Of a stretch of 64,000 bases of DNA, positions 1-12,280 are shown piece by piece. The stretch spans positions 372,001 to 436,000 of the forward strand of contig JAPXFQ010001310.1 of assembly GCA_028564705.1 (NCBI GenBank), read 5' to 3'. The translations under genes were made by a program, and so were the position numbers. The notes under the pieces were generated by a model. The model worked only from the letters and a program-made list of their open reading frames with translations. It searched no databases and was not told the DNA's origin. How positions within the stretch are numbered: the stretch's first letter is position 1; the number at the start of each line of letters is the position of its first letter. Source of the DNA: Apricaphanius iberus. Its lineage: Eukaryota; Chordata; Actinopteri; Cyprinodontiformes; Aphaniidae.

Positions 1-437
1 CCAGTATTTCATTGGTCAGATGGTATGGCTCTTCACCAAGGATCTACCACTAAAGGTGGAGAACTGGAAGCTGGCTCCTTGTTTCATTGGACCTTTCCCA
101 TTTCCAAGGTGATGAACCCAGGGGCAGTTCGTCTTCAGCTCCCTAGGACCCTACGTATTCATTCCATGTGTCCCATGAAAAGCCTTATGCTACCTCAAAT
201 CCTTCTCCCAGCTCCACACCCCCTCCCCCCGGGGATCATTAATGGGGATCCGGTCTACACCATCAGTCCCATCCTGGGGTCCAGACGTTGGGGTAAGGGC
301 ACCCAGTACCTGGTGGACTGGGGGGGTTATGGACCGGAAGAACGCCCCTGGGTTCCTGCTAGCGATGTTGTAGATAAGGGGGTCATCAGGGAGTTCCATT
401 GTCTCCACCCCAATCAGCCTAGTGCTCCGTCCAGCAC
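1..437 (+). pseudogene. Ty3/Gypsy chromovirus integrase C-terminus with chromodomain (partial, frameshifted)
   Basis: The 3' end of a chromovirus pol gene enters from the left edge of the window. From about 25 to 120 one frame reads the usual integrase tail ([20 protein letters not shown]), which guides retroviral-type integration. A frameshift near 110-120 moves the rest into another frame. From about 245 to 400 there is a chromodomain with its core signature (YLVDWGGYGPEERPWVPA), which in this family tethers integrase to modified histone tails. It is followed by the usual linker and a stop near 523. The frameshift and the later out-of-frame stretch show it is dead. Family assignment is firm from the chromodomain plus integrase order; the exact clade is not determined. 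Confidence 0.85.
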
Positions 438-1040
438 TGTCGGGTGCAGGACCTCCTCAAAGCTGCTGGTTTCTAGTTGCTTTGTGCTGCCACTAATTAC
501 TCTTATCAGATTTACCTGCTTTTAATAAATACCTGCTGCCTCTCACTCCTGTCTCCACCTATATAAGCTCCTTCCAGCCAGAATCTCCCTGCAAGATTAT
601 CTTGAGCTCTGAGCTGTCGATGTCTAGCCTTCAGTTCCTGGTTAATATAATTCTAACTAGACCTCCTGTTCTTGACCCTTGCCTGCTTCTGGACCCTGCA
701 CTTGAAAACGGATTGGATACCTCTGCTTTCCCTGGCCTTGGTTTTTCAATGGATTGGATCTATCAAGACAAGCACTGTTGGATTTTCTCCTGCTGAGTGT
801 GACCTTCTACTATCTTCCACTAGAACTTAATCTGGAGGAGCTTGGACCCCTTTCTCTTGACAAGTTAGTGGCTGCTTGATCTAACATCTCTCTTGATATC
901 AGCTCACCCACTAGCCTTCTTCATTCCCTTTCAGAAAACTTAAGTAAAACCTCTTCTGCCATCCAACTCCAGATTAACAATAAATATTATTTGTGTTGTT
1001 GAATTACCGGGTCTCCTGATCTGCTTCTTTACAAAGAACA
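438..1040 (+). mobile_element. Probable 3' LTR of the chromovirus
   Basis: The sequence directly after the chromodomain starts with TGTCGGGTGC and can end at ...CTTTACA (1033) or ...AGAACA (1040), so TG...CA ends are possible. It contains a TATA-like box (CTATATAAGC, about 558) and AATAAA signals (about 524 and 981), as expected of an LTR. I cannot compare it with a partner LTR, because the 5' end lies outside the window, so the borders are estimates. Confidence 0.5.
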
Positions 1041-1792
1041 TTAAATCATATTACATTCTAGTTAGATAAATTAAGAACAGCTCCCCAAAGTTGGGGTTCT
1101 AGCTTCAATTTAACAGAACTCAGTGTTTTAGCAGCATCGCAGTTGTTCTGGATTAAAGGTGAGAAGAAACTCAAAGTTGCTTCTCCATGTTTGGTTCTGA
1201 TTCCAGGGATGCTGGGTAGAATAGAGTCTTGAATTCAATTCACTTTTATTTATATAGTGCCAGTTCACAACAAATGTCATCTCAGTACAATTATACAAAA
1301 ACATTCCAATCAGTTAATTTTTTTTTTGTAAAGAATCCCAGCATATTGCGTTGAGTCATCGGTGTGAGGTTGTGCCCGTATCATGCAGACTCCAACCACA
1401 GCAATTCCTCAGCAAACCCTCATACTGAGCAAGCATGTAGCGACAGTGGAGAGGAAAAACTCCCCTTTAACAGGAGGAAACCTCTGGCAGCACCCTGGCT
1501 CAGTACAAGCGGTCATCTGCCACGACAGTCTGGGGGTCTGAGAAGACAGAGAAGAGACAGCATGGAGGATGCTCGGTGACTTTGAGCATCATCTGGACCA
1601 ACGATCCCCATCCAGCAGGGGTCATTATAGCTTAGCAGGGTACCAGACCCGGTAGAGCTTCTATGGGGAGAAAAACACTGAGAGAAAACTGGGTTAACAA
1701 TTGCATTAACATTAGGAAAAACATATCTGGAGAGAAGTAGAAAAGAAAAGTAGAAGGTGTGTTAGGGTCAGTTGAGTCTGAAAAAGGGTACT

Positions 1793-2262
1793 TTTTTTTC
1801 CCTAATTCTTAAGTCTATTAGCAATGTACGGTGTGAGGGAGATGGAGTTGCGGAGGGCTGCCGGACCGGGCTGCATCCTCCCCTCGCCAGATTGGGCTGA
1901 ACACTCCATCTCCCTCTACTCCCTGCCTGCAAATCCAGGAGGAAAGAAGGAGGTAATTAGGTAAGTATTGTAGTGCTTATGCATCTCTCCTTGCTCATAG
2001 GACCGCACCCTCTCCAGAATCTATGTATTAGAGAGATAATATTATTGGTAAGTGATATAACTGGAGTGGATAAAGGCCCGCTCTTCCGAAGACTCTTGCA
2101 TTATCTTTGTCCATCACTTTCTAGCCTTAAAACCTGGTGTAAATCTTTTTCCGTCCTGATTCATGATTCAACCTTTGTTCAATTCTCTAATCATTTTATT
2201 CTGGTAAATTAATACATTGCTGTTAGAAATTGGAGAGGGATTATATGGTCTAGTGTCTATAT
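1793..2262. other. Unexplained block inside the L2 3' UTR
   Basis: The related L2 copy at 63.2-63.3 kb runs straight from a GTAGAAG-rich stretch into CTAACTATAAGCTTTATC. Here about 470 bp intervene. The block holds a T-run (about 1791-1799), a GC-rich patch at 1840-1920 and no recognisable coding sequence. I see no clear terminal repeats or target duplication, so it may be an insertion or simply a longer UTR variant. Confidence 0.4.
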
Positions 2263-2293
2263 AATTAACTATGAGCTTTATCAAAAAGGAAGG

Positions 2294-2796
2294 TGTGATC
2301 AAAAAATTTATTATTATGATTAATCTTTTAGTATTATTAACACTGAGAGCAGAGGAGCCAGACAACAGGTGTTGAGTTCGAGGTTAGAGAAGACACCACT
2401 GCCTGAGAAAATATTGATTCTTCTTACAAACTTAGTTTTGAGAGTTTCTCTTATTGTGTTACATATAACCCAAGCTATTGCCATTGTTTTGTATATGTCA
2501 AAAGTCACTTATTCACAGCTAAAGAGCCAGATGTCTTCATCCGGAGATATCCCCACCCTGAGGTTAATAGTTGTGTCTTCAAAGTGATAGAGGCAAGGTT
2601 GCTGAACTTTATAAATACTTATTTTCATATGAGCTTGTTAGGTGGTGGGGTAGTAGGTAGTTAGGAGGGGGGCAGCATTCAGCATTCACTGTGATCTGTG
2701 CTGTTCTCCTGTATGATCAATTCAACTTTTATTAAAACCTCCAAACGCTTAAAGGAATCTCTCTCATCTTTATTAAGAGTCTTAAATGCCATTACA
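2294..2796 (+). mobile_element. Solo LTR with 5-bp target duplication
   Basis: The block starts TGTGATCAAA and ends GCCATTACA, so it has TG...CA ends. It is flanked on both sides by GAAGG (2289-2293 and 2797-2801), which occurs once at the same place in the related L2 at about 63325. Inside are a TATA-like TTTATAAATA (about 2610) and an ATTAAA signal (about 2731), both on the plus strand and in promoter-to-polyA order. There is no internal coding region, so this is a solo LTR left by LTR-LTR recombination, probably of a retrovirus-like element. Its end (GGAATCTCTCTCAT) resembles the block at 6.5-7.1 kb. Confidence 0.75.
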
Positions 2797-5700
2797 GAAG
2801 GTTTTAAGCCTATTCTTAAAAACAGACAGAGTATCTGCCGCACAAACTAAAACTGGGAGCTGGTTCCACAGGAGAGGAGCCTGATAACTAAAAGATCTGC
2901 CTCCTATTCTACTTTTTGAAATCCTAGAAACTACCAGTAGACCTGCATTCTGAGAACGAAGTGCTCTGTTAGGAACATATGGAACATTCAGATCTCTGAT
3001 GTACGATGGAGCTTGATTATTAAGGGCTTTATACGTAAGGAGGAGGATCTTAAACTCTATTCTGGATTTAACAGGGAGCCAATGGAGAGAAGCCAAAACA
3101 GGAGAAAGGTGATCTCTTTTTTTAATATTCATCAGAAATCTTGCTGCCGCATTTTGGATCAACTGAAGGCTTTTGAGTGCATTTTGTAGACTTCCTGATA
3201 ATAAGGAAAACAGTAGTCCAGCCTCGAAGTCACAAATGCATAGACTAGTTTCTCTGCCTGACTCCTGGACAGGATGTTTCTAATTTTATCAATTTTCCGA
3301 AGGTGAAAGAAATAAATCCTAGACACCTGTTTAATTTGAGATTTAAATGTCATGTCTGGGTCAAAAATTACACCTAGGTTCTTTACATTATTACCAGAGG
3401 CCAAATTAATGCCATCCAGATGAAGGGATTGACCTATCAGTTTCCTTTTTAAAGGTTCTGGTCCAAAGAAAACAACCTCTGTCTTGTCTGAATTTAGGAG
3501 CAGAAAATTCAGTCCAAATTTTTATGTCTTCCAGACATGCTTGTAATCTACCTAACTGACTGGTTTTATGGATAAATATAATTGTGTATCATCAGCATAA
3601 CTGTGGAAATGCATACCATGTTGTCTAATTATTTTACCAATTGGAAGCATATATATAGTAAAGAGAATCGGTCCAAGCACAGAATCCTGTGGTACTCCAC
3701 AAGTAACCATGAGTGTGAAGATTTATCATTGACATGAACAAACTGGAATCTGTTGGAAAGATATGATTTAAACCAACCTAGTGCTGTTCCCTTTATCCCT
3801 ACATGTTCGAGCCTTTCTAAGAGAATATTATGATCGACTGTGTCAAAAGCAGCACTGAGATCTAGCAAGACCAGAACAGTCACAAATCCATTATCTGAGG
3901 CCATTAGAATATCATTAGTAACTTTTACCAGTGCTGTTTCAGTGCTATGATGAGCTCTAAACCTGACTGAAATTCCTCAAACATGTTGTTGCTGTTTAGA
4001 TGCTCACTTACTTCTCAAGAATTTTGGATAAGAAAGGAAAGTTAGATATAGGTCTGTAGTTAGCTAAATCATCTTGATCCAGGGAGGGTTTCTTAAAGAT
4101 GAAGTAGGTAACTCTAAGAGCAGACTTTGCTTGAAAATTTGAACTCAAACAAGCTTCACATCACTCCCCCTCCCTCTCCGGGGCACTCATGCCCCGCCTC
4201 CAAGGCCCACCTGCTCCTCCCTCCTTCCGCTATGCTACGGCGTACCAGACTACCACAGTTGAGAATCTCAGCTGACGCGACTTGAAGCGGTAAGCGTAAG
4301 CAATGGAGTGCGAACCGTTAAGAGCAAAACATAACCTCCACATCACCTCCAACCAGCTAGAAAAGATGTTGTCCTGTTGCTCGGCCATAGCTTACTCCTA
4401 GCTTCTTGCCGCTAGCTGTTCTGACAGAGCTCAGGTGGTTGTGTACATAGTTGCGTAGCGGAGCGAGGGGTGGGTCGTGGTGTGTGTGAGGAGTGATAGA
4501 CAAATGTCAGACACTCCATCAGACGCTGCTCTGGCTCTAATTGGATGTTTTCTACCGGGAGCGGTGGATTCTTGCAAATCGTAGTAGGAGCAGTAGGCGT
4601 GACCAATTGAGCTGCTTTTTTTTCACAAATTCCTAATCTCATTTCCTACTTTTAGGACATATGGACAGTTTTAGGAACAATCACAAAAAGTTACTTTTAT
4701 TATAGTTACCTACTGCAGCTTTAAGTAAAGGCCTAATTACAGCAACCGTAAATTCCTGTGGCACATATCCATTTATTAAAGATAGATTCATAATGTCTAG
4801 GATAGCGCCAGTAACCAGAGGGAACACTTCCTTAAATAATTTGGTTGGTAAAACATACAAGTTGAGGGTTTAGATGAAACTAATATTTGTGATAAATCCC
4901 GAAAATTCAACAGAATCAAAATGGTACAGACATAAACATAGTTCTACAGTTCTCTCTGATACTGCCTCCATTGCTGAGAGAGAGTTATTCATGTTTGGGA
5001 GAATGCCAATGATTTTATTCTTTATAGAATTTATTTTACTTATGAAGAAGCCCATAAAGTCATCACTACTGAGAGAAGGGGGAATAGTTGGCTCAAAAGA
5101 GCTATGACTCTGTGTAAGTTTGGCAACTGTACTAAAAAGAAACCTAGGATTGTTTTTATTTACCTCTATTAATGATGAGAAATATGCTGTTCTAGCTTTT
5201 TGAAGGGCGTTTTTAGATAGTAGTCGACTATTTTTCCAAGTTAGAAAGAAATCATTTAAGTGTGTAGAGCGCCATTTACTCTCCAGTTTCCTGGTATTCT
5301 GCTTTAAAGTACGCAACTCTGCACTAAACCAGGGAGCCAGCCTCCTATGGCTGATTACCTTCTTTTTTAAGGGGGCTACACTGTCTAGTGCCAAATGCAG
5401 TGAGGAAGTAATACTTTGAACCAGACCATTAATTTCTGAAGGGTTATTGTTGGAATTACTGCCATCCACTGTGGTATTCTGAGACACATACGGAAACAAG
5501 AATGAAACAGATTATTTAAAACTTGTTACAGCATTGTCTGATAAAGTTCTACTGTGATGAAATTTTCTTTCAGAATTGGGAATGTTGAGTAAAGTAAATT
5601 CAAAGGTTATCAAAAAATTGTTAAATAGGACTGGGTTATGTGGGAGGACTATTAGTTCATCACATTCAATGTCATATGTCAGTACAATGTCTAAAGTGTG

Positions 5701-6165
5701 CCGACCAGAGTGTGTGGGTCCCTTCACTTTCTGAGTAAAGCCAATTGAGTCTAAGATAATATTAAAGGCTGCAGTTAAGCTATCACTTTCAGTGTCCAAG
5801 TGAATATTAAAATCCCCTACTATAATTACCTGATCAGTGTTTAAAACTAAATCAGATAAAAAAATCTAAGATCTGGTCCAAGAATTGAGAGTAAGGGCCT
5901 GGTGGACGATACAAAACCACAAACAAAAGTAGTTTTAATGTTTTGGCAGTTTGGATGAGGAAAACGAAGGATAAGATGTTAAAAAGACCTGTAGTTAATA
6001 ATTGTTCTAGGGCAAATTTGCAAATCTGAATGAAAGATGGTTGCAACTCCTCCCCCTCGCCCAGTACTTCTAGGAATGTGAAAATTTTGATAATTGGTAC
6101 GAGTTGACTCATTGAAACACATTCAGGTTTCTGTAAGGCACAACGTCATTTCCAGTGTTGTGCCT
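2797..6165 (-). pseudogene. L2 ORF2 remnant: endonuclease part, reverse transcriptase, C-terminus
   Basis: In the intact family ORF2 carries an AP-type endonuclease and a reverse transcriptase that copy the element by target-primed reverse transcription. Here, read right to left, are the endonuclease piece with [17 protein letters not shown] (about 5930-5860), the linker (4870-5800), the RT stretch with [21 protein letters not shown] (about 3880-3800), and the C-terminal SPVLASLHWLPVKSRIEFKI region (about 3110-3050). It is broken by many frameshifts and stops and by the 624-bp MITE at 4097-4720. The polymerase Asp-Asp motif region (about 3590) is frameshifted. It cannot make protein. Confidence 0.85.
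4097..4720. mobile_element. piggyBac-type MITE (TTAA target duplication)
   Basis: The L2 RT sequence has a single TTAA at this point (compare 53313 in the sense copy). Here TTAA is present on both sides (4093-4096 and 4721-4724) with 624 bp between. The ends are imperfect inverted repeats, AGATGAAGTAGGTAAC at the left and AGCTGCAGTAGGTAAC (reversed) at the right. TTAA duplication is the hallmark of piggyBac insertion. There is no transposase, so it is non-autonomous. The open frame on the minus strand inside it shows no known domain. Confidence 0.8.
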
Positions 6166-6273
6166 TATAGCAACAGAAATGTATTAGGTTGACCAAACAT
6201 CATTACATATAATTCTCTCAACAAAATTCGTTATTGCTAAATAAACCCAAATGAGTTGTGTGGGGTTTTTTTC

Positions 6274-6280
<7 letters not shown>

Positions 6281-6322
<42 letters not shown>
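6281..6322. repeat. (TA)n microsatellite
   Basis: About 21 TA units after a GTGTGTA lead-in. It lies in an AT-rich stretch (6166-6530) in which I see no coding sequence. Confidence 0.95.
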
Positions 6323-6324
<2 letters not shown>

Positions 6325-6529
6325 TAACTTATTGGAAGCTACGTATTTACTTTTTAATGCACATGTTCAATGCACATTCTACACTTTTCTAAATATTAAA
6401 ATTATTTAAACATCTTTCAGTATCCTGCTATATTTGCACACTACAACCTGGTTTTACCCCTTTATCTGTACTCAACTTTAATAACAGTACAGTACTCTAT
6501 TTTTGTAACAATTCTACATGATGTAAATA

Positions 6530-7100
6530 TTTTTTCTTCTGTAAAAGTTGTGTGTTCCGGTTCTGTGTCCTGTTCTGTTTGTATATGTGTGTGTGTGGGG
6601 GGAGGGGGGGGTTCTGCCGTTACGACCAAATTTCCTGTTGTGAGACAAAGGATTATTATATTGTTATCGGAACATTTACATTAAGAATGATCTGTTCTGT
6701 GTCTTCTTACATAATGGTAGTCTGATTGTGTGACACTTTATAATATTAGGTTTGGTCAAATGAACTAATATTAGGGTTTTTACGTCCTGAAATACCATGG
6801 AAACGACCTTTGGACCACAGAACATCCTGACGTGTCTTATGATTGAGCCTGTTCTATCAGACGAAGACGCCTGGGAGTCTGTGGTCAGTGAGAACAAATG
6901 CTTACTGATGTGGGGAAGATAACAGTAAGGTTAAATAACTCTATAAAAGGTCTGTGTCAGTCGTGGGAGGCAGCTTCAGCTGTTGCAAATACTCTGTAAT
7001 ATTGTTCCTCCTTGCTTGACCAAACAATTCCATTAAATAACATCTATAAAGTGAAGGAATCTCACTCATAATTTTTGTTTAATAATTGTTTTCTGACAAT
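6530..7100 (+). mobile_element. LTR-like block, probable solo LTR
   Basis: It has the order of a retroviral LTR: a TATA box (CTCTATAAAAGG, about 6940), then CCATTAAATAAC (an ATTAAA signal, about 7030), then GAAGGAATCTCACTCAT and a possible CA end (TTTCTGACA, about 7099). The last part resembles the end of the solo LTR at 2294-2796. I could not find a matching 5-bp target duplication, so the left border is uncertain. Confidence 0.45.
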
Positions 7101-8361
7101 ATTATTTGATTCTATTCCGCATTCCTCTCTGTTTTTTTCAGTCACATCATTCATCTCACTGTTTTAAATTTCATAGAGCATGTAAACACACTGTTGTACC
7201 AAACAAAACAACCAAAACATTACAACCAACTATTTTGCTTGGGCTGTCATCCCCAGCTGACTTTTCTGAGAAGATCTACGCTCTTTATGAGAGGGAAGCA
7301 ACTGTGGCTGATTAAGAGTTTATATTGAGAAAGGGTATTGAAAGCATAGGAGAAAATCCAATTTGGATGGTGTCAACCATTTCATCTCCAGTTAACGGGA
7401 TTCAGCTAATTACATATTTGCATTTCTTTCTAAGTGGACTGATTGTAGTGGAACACATGAGACAGTGAAGAAACAGAGTAAGGCTGGCTTAACGACAGTG
7501 AAAGGAATGGATAAATAAAATCGTCTGGGGAAAAATTGATTGCAGTCATTGACAAAGACGGGGAATTTAAAAAGTGGGTACTGTTGTTACTCTACTTGGC
7601 ATGTTATGAATACCTTTACGGATCGGATTCATTGGGGATTGAGTTTTTGCAAAATCAGTTTTTTTGGAGATTCTGAGAAAAAAAACTAAAGTAAAAATGA
7701 TATAATATATAATATTCTGCTTAAGAATATTTTCTCAAAGCAAACCTTATAGAAGGATGTTTTAAAATGCATGGGCTCTGTCTGGACGTCAAATAAGTTT
7801 ATATAGTAGGTTTTACCTCTGGCGTTTACATAAAAGAAATCCAGCGTTAAAGCAGCTGAGAATCTGTTTAAATTTAGGCAGCGTTGTATGAAGAGATGTA
7901 GCCTATGGCAAAAATGTAGAGAAACAGCCACAGATATGTTGGGGTGTTATACCTGTCGCTTAGGAACAACTGATTTAAGAAGAATCAGAAAAGTTGTAAG
8001 ATAACAGATGCAATGTTGATAATGCTGGTGTTGGAATGTATGCTGTTGCCAAAATAACACTTGTGAACCTTTGCCAAATAATATGGATGTTCTTAAGGTT
8101 ACAGAGTCAAGCAGAGAGACAGAGTTGGGGATATGATTCTGCAATTGTGTCTCTTTGAAACCCACTCTTATATTATTTCCAGTCAAAACATACATGGTGT
8201 TGAATTAAAAGGATCCCTTAAAGGTGAAAAATGTAAGAACATCTCATGGTCAAATCTAAGTACTGAAGTCCATGTAGAAAAACAGGAGTTTGCTCTAAGC
8301 CACTCACCCCATCTCCTTTGTGAGTGAACATTTCAGGAAATTAGATCATGTTATCATGTCT
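7101..8361. other. No recognised feature
   Basis: AT-rich sequence with only short, unconvincing open frames on both strands. I see no repeat signature or coding match. Confidence 0.5.
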
Positions 8362-8880
8362 CTCATCTTTCACTTGGCAATGCCCCATAGATTCTCTATG
8401 GGGTTCAGGTAAGGCTAGTTTCCCTGCCTATCAAGCTCAGTAATCCCATGGTCATTGTACCCGTTTTTGGTACTTTTGGCAGTGAGAGTACGTGCCAAGT
8501 CCTGCTGGAAAATAAAGTCATGAAGCTCATCTGCAAAAGGAAGTATGAAGTGATCCAAAATGACTCTGGACTTAATAAGACTTAATAAAATCCAGAGTCA
8601 ACCAACACTAGCAGATTATATGGCTCCCCAAATCAACACAGATTATCGAAACTTTTAACGGACTTCGAGCTTCTTGGATTATTTGCCTCTCCAGACTCTG
8701 GAACCTTGGTTTCCAAATGACATGCAAAGTTGGCTTTCTTTAGATAATATGACTTTGGACCAACCAGCAACAGATCATAAGCAGCTTGACAAGAGGAATA
8801 GGACATCTGAAACTCATTTTCCAGGATCCATCGGTGTGTGGTGACTCTTGATCCACTGTAATGTACAGTAACTTTGCATG
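8362..8880 (-). pseudogene. Degenerate Tc1/mariner-type transposase relic
   Basis: In reverse, the stretch resembles the wide-spread fish Tc1-like transposase around its DDE core: the region equivalent to 'NLWG' next to CATAGATTCTCTATGGGG (about 8380-8400), then AAGTCCTGCTGGAAAATAAAGTC (about 8500), the GGCTCCCCAAA block (about 8620) and the TTGGACCA block (about 8755). It has numerous stops and no visible terminal repeats. It belongs to a different family from the two Tc1 elements at 36-39 kb. Assigned by recognition of family-typical blocks, not by a clean open frame. Confidence 0.55.
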
Positions 8881-11782
8881 TAATGTGTCTAAATCATATA
8901 TTAATGATATCTTTTTAAGTTGAATGAGAAATATTTGTTTTAGTTTTTCAAGTTTCATTTTTATAATGTAAAATATATCTCTCCTGACACTATATTTATT
9001 CTCTAATCTAATTAACAACAGTAGTGTTTGGATTTGTTTGTATGAGATATGTGGACAGAGAGCTGTACCAGATTGAAATTAAAACACAAGATGTCAGAGA
9101 GCTGCCCAGCACTCTAACAGAAATCCCCTTCATCGTGAAGTTAATGATGGGGTTTTATCATCCAACTGAAAGCTGGCATATTTTTGAAGATATTCTGCAA
9201 ACTGTAATGAACATTAAAAAAATCTGGTACTACAAACACTGGAGGATCATGGTTTATTTCACCCCGAAGCAGGCAGGCAGACAGATAGATAGATAGATAG
9301 GTTGAAACTCACCTCCAAATATATATATTTCCACAAGGCAACATGTCCTTTTAGTGCCTTTTTCAAACAGTAAATGTGGGTGGAGTTAGGCTCTGGTAGT
9401 GAGGTGAGTTATTTTTTAAGAGTTTCTAAAATTTATGTTTGGAACAGTTGATCATCGATTTCCAATAATCGTTTTTACAAGGAAAATGTGAAAAAGTAGA
9501 AGGTATGCATATAAATATATGCAGTTATGGAAGTGGATTGTAAGTTGTGATACCTATTAATATAGAATTATAATTTTCCCTGCATTAAACGCATACAATT
9601 ACATAATTACAGATTTGTCATTTTATGATTTTCCGCTACCAGCTGGATGGAATGCATTTGTAGGGCAAAAACACCTGAAAGACTCCCAATAGGAAGGGAC
9701 ACACTGCTGAGCTCCCGGGTAAGACGTGTCTATTATGATACTTGCAGCTTACACATCCGGCGAAAAGCCGGGGTTTAGGAGGATTCAACAAGATTCCTGA
9801 TAATGAACACAAAATTGCATGGGTTGTCCTTAATTTGCGGATGCTTTCGTAAGATTGCATGAGCAATTGATATCAGATGCGAATAGCAATATTCAAATGA
9901 GGAATTTGCGGTTGCTACTGCGAGCTGCATCACGGCTAGGGAGAGAAGGAATATGTGTATGGATTTATGATGCCTGTTTGGCACAAAAAAGGGGGGGTGA
10001 CATTTGTGTCAATTCTTTGGCTGTTACTGAATTAATTACGATTAGGCTAGAATCTTTTGAATTCTGTTTTTCATTTGTCATTAATGAATGTAATTCATGC
10101 AGTGTACAAGCGCTGCTCTCTGCTGCATGCCCACTTTGTAACATCGCATCGCAGGGTTAGACTGATTAAAACTGCAGAATGTCCAGAACTAGGTCGCGAA
10201 AATGTCCTTATTCTACTAATGTTGTTGAAATACAACGCATTTTATCATGACCTCTATTCAATGTCAAGTTGCAGTAGAAAAAAAATGTAAGCTTAAAAAT
10301 ATGGAATCTGAAATGTCTGAATTTTGTTTTTAAAATGTCATATATAATACCATTTATCATTGTGGTATTGCATATGATTTCAACATTTTATTAAACAGAC
10401 TCCATGAAGGTTAACCACTACAGGAGAAAATAATGAGGATCCACATGGATCAATTCACTGTGCGCTCAGCCAATTTCAACAGGTGGAGACACGATGATAG
10501 CTCAGTGAGTTATGATGCGTCTTTGGGGGGAAAACTGGTAAATATTTACATAACTTTCAGGTTTATGGCCATTAGAGTGTCAGTCACTAGTAGTTTATAT
10601 TGTGTGAAAAGACATTTTCCATTTGTCAATAATAAAGTTATGTTGAAAGGGTAGCACAAAATTAAGCTGCTTTTCAGAGGTGCTAAAAATAAATGCTAAA
10701 ATAGCCAGTGCAAACATTTTTTTTGCTTAGTAAATCACACTGCACCTGGAACGCCTACTTAATTCCCTATTCTCCTCCAAATATTTTGCGTCTTCTTGCA
10801 CAAAATGCCCAGATTGCATATTCATTGAGCGCAAAAACGCTAAATGGATTGCGTGCAACTTGCTGCGGGTTTAACAGGCGCAATACTCTCTGTGCCGTGT
10901 TGATAGATCAGCCTCAGCCTGTTTTTGCAACGCTGTGCGGTTTGCACTGGTTTTAACAAGCGCAAACCGTCGATAAATCAGGGCCTTAGAGTGGTGTAGC
11001 TGCTTCCTGCAGATCATCTACAAAGCCTGGCTAACTGCTCTGCTTCTCTGCCTCCTCTGAGCACATCACATCCCGTACATTTATCATCCTTCAAACACAA
11101 TTGAAGTCCACTGTTATATCTATCTGAAACTGGAAAAAACTGCCTTATATAGCATAGAGGCAGCTACAGTGAAGTAAGTAGGACTGTTCCAGATGTGCAA
11201 ACCAATCTCAAATCATACAGTCCGAGAGTGTAAACTATTTTAGTTTGTAAAATTAAAGTATTACTTTCTTTCTTAAACAAATCCATCTAAGATCTGACTA
11301 AATAAAAAGAATACATGAAGAATGATCATTTTCCATCAATTAACATGAATTTGCAGTCATGCTTCACTGTTTACTAATTAAAATTATGCTGTAATCACAG
11401 CAATCAGCAGTAAATAGACACCAATCATGTCCTGCTTAAATAAGAACCCTCTACTTATTGGAGGGGGAGGGGAGGGGCTGAGGACAGCAGTAGCGAGTTG
11501 CATACTGATGTTTTCTTGTTCTTTCATATGCATGCATTTTAGATCAGTGGTTCTTTTATCCTTTATAATGATGTTTTGTTTTTTTGTCATACCTGTAATT
11601 TGTAGTAGAGACTTTTTTAAGGTAAAGGATTATATATTAGACCAAATACATCAAATTTATTTCAGGATTACTATAGTGTTCTTTATCTTCATTCAAGATA
11701 AAAAAGATTTAAAAACGTTTTTCCCTCCTGACAGCCCACTAGCCGAAGTAGGTTACAGATTGCAACATTTTATGCTTTGCTG
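8881..11782. other. Mostly unrecognised non-coding DNA
   Basis: No convincing gene. It contains a short (GATA)n run (9284-9300), a patch rich in GCGCAAA/TTTGCG motifs at about 9830-10990, and an end near 10990 reading (reversed) TAAGGCCCTGATTTATCGAC. A similar end (TTAGGGGCCGGATTTAT) occurs at about 20706, suggesting an old non-autonomous DNA transposon whose other end I cannot place. Open frames here are probably chance. Confidence 0.4.
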
Positions 11783-11960
11783 TATTATAAGCCATCCATT
11801 TTCTAAACCACTTAATCCTCAAGGGGCCATGGGGGGCTGGTGCCTATCTCCAGCTGTCAACGGGCGAGAGGCGGGGTACACCCTGGACAGGTTGCCGGTC
11901 AATCACAGGGCCACATAGAGACAGACAGGACAAACAACCATGCACGCACACACACCACTG
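11783..11960 (-). mobile_element. 3' end of an RTE-type (Expander-like) LINE
   Basis: It begins GCCATCCATTTTCTAAACC and continues through a block with GGGCGAGAGGCGGGGTACACCC and TGGACAGGTTGCCGGTCAATC, then an (AC)-rich end. This is the very common fish repeat whose (GGAT)n tail, read on the minus strand, is the 3' end of RTE-like LINEs. It is only about 180 bp and non-coding. Confidence 0.6.
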
Positions 11961-12280
11961 CATCACCATGCAGGCCGTATTACAAACCAATTTTTATATA
12001 TTTAAAGCATCCATGATCAGGGCTTTCCTGGTTCTGATTTTGAATATAATTTGGATCAATCCATATCCAGAAGAAAAACACATCAAAAGGTTGAAGAAGC
12101 ACCAAGGCGGAGGTAGGGAATGCAGATATCAGCCAGGGAGCCTAGGAAAAGATTAAATCTAAAGCGTTGAAGAGCTACAAGCCTAGGAGATCACTGATTA
12201 GCAGGAATTTATTTAATTCTTTATATATTTATATGTATATATTCTTTTTTCTTTTTTGACAAAGTAAAAATATGTAACTG

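Larger units (their letters stand above)
1233..6165 (-). mobile_element. L2/CR1-type LINE, antisense, 5'-truncated, with three insertions
   Basis: This matches the sense copy at 50.4-59.2 kb along its length: 3' UTR (1233-1790 and 2263-2293), then ORF2 coding sequence in reverse from 2797 to about 6165. It is truncated inside the endonuclease domain. Three foreign blocks interrupt it: 1793-2262 (unexplained), 2294-2796 (solo LTR) and 4097-4720 (TTAA-flanked MITE). The rest aligns with the other copies once these are set aside. The 3' end carries the same Glu/Asn-tail sequence (CACTTTTATTTATATAGTGC) seen at 62.7 kb and, in reverse, at 59.2 kb. Confidence 0.85.

Noticed and set aside
11427..11918. 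A 163-residue plus-strand open frame with hydrophobic stretches, membrane-protein-like
   Set aside because: It arises from T-rich non-coding DNA and runs straight into the RTE 3' repeat at 11783. No family match and no support from neighbours.
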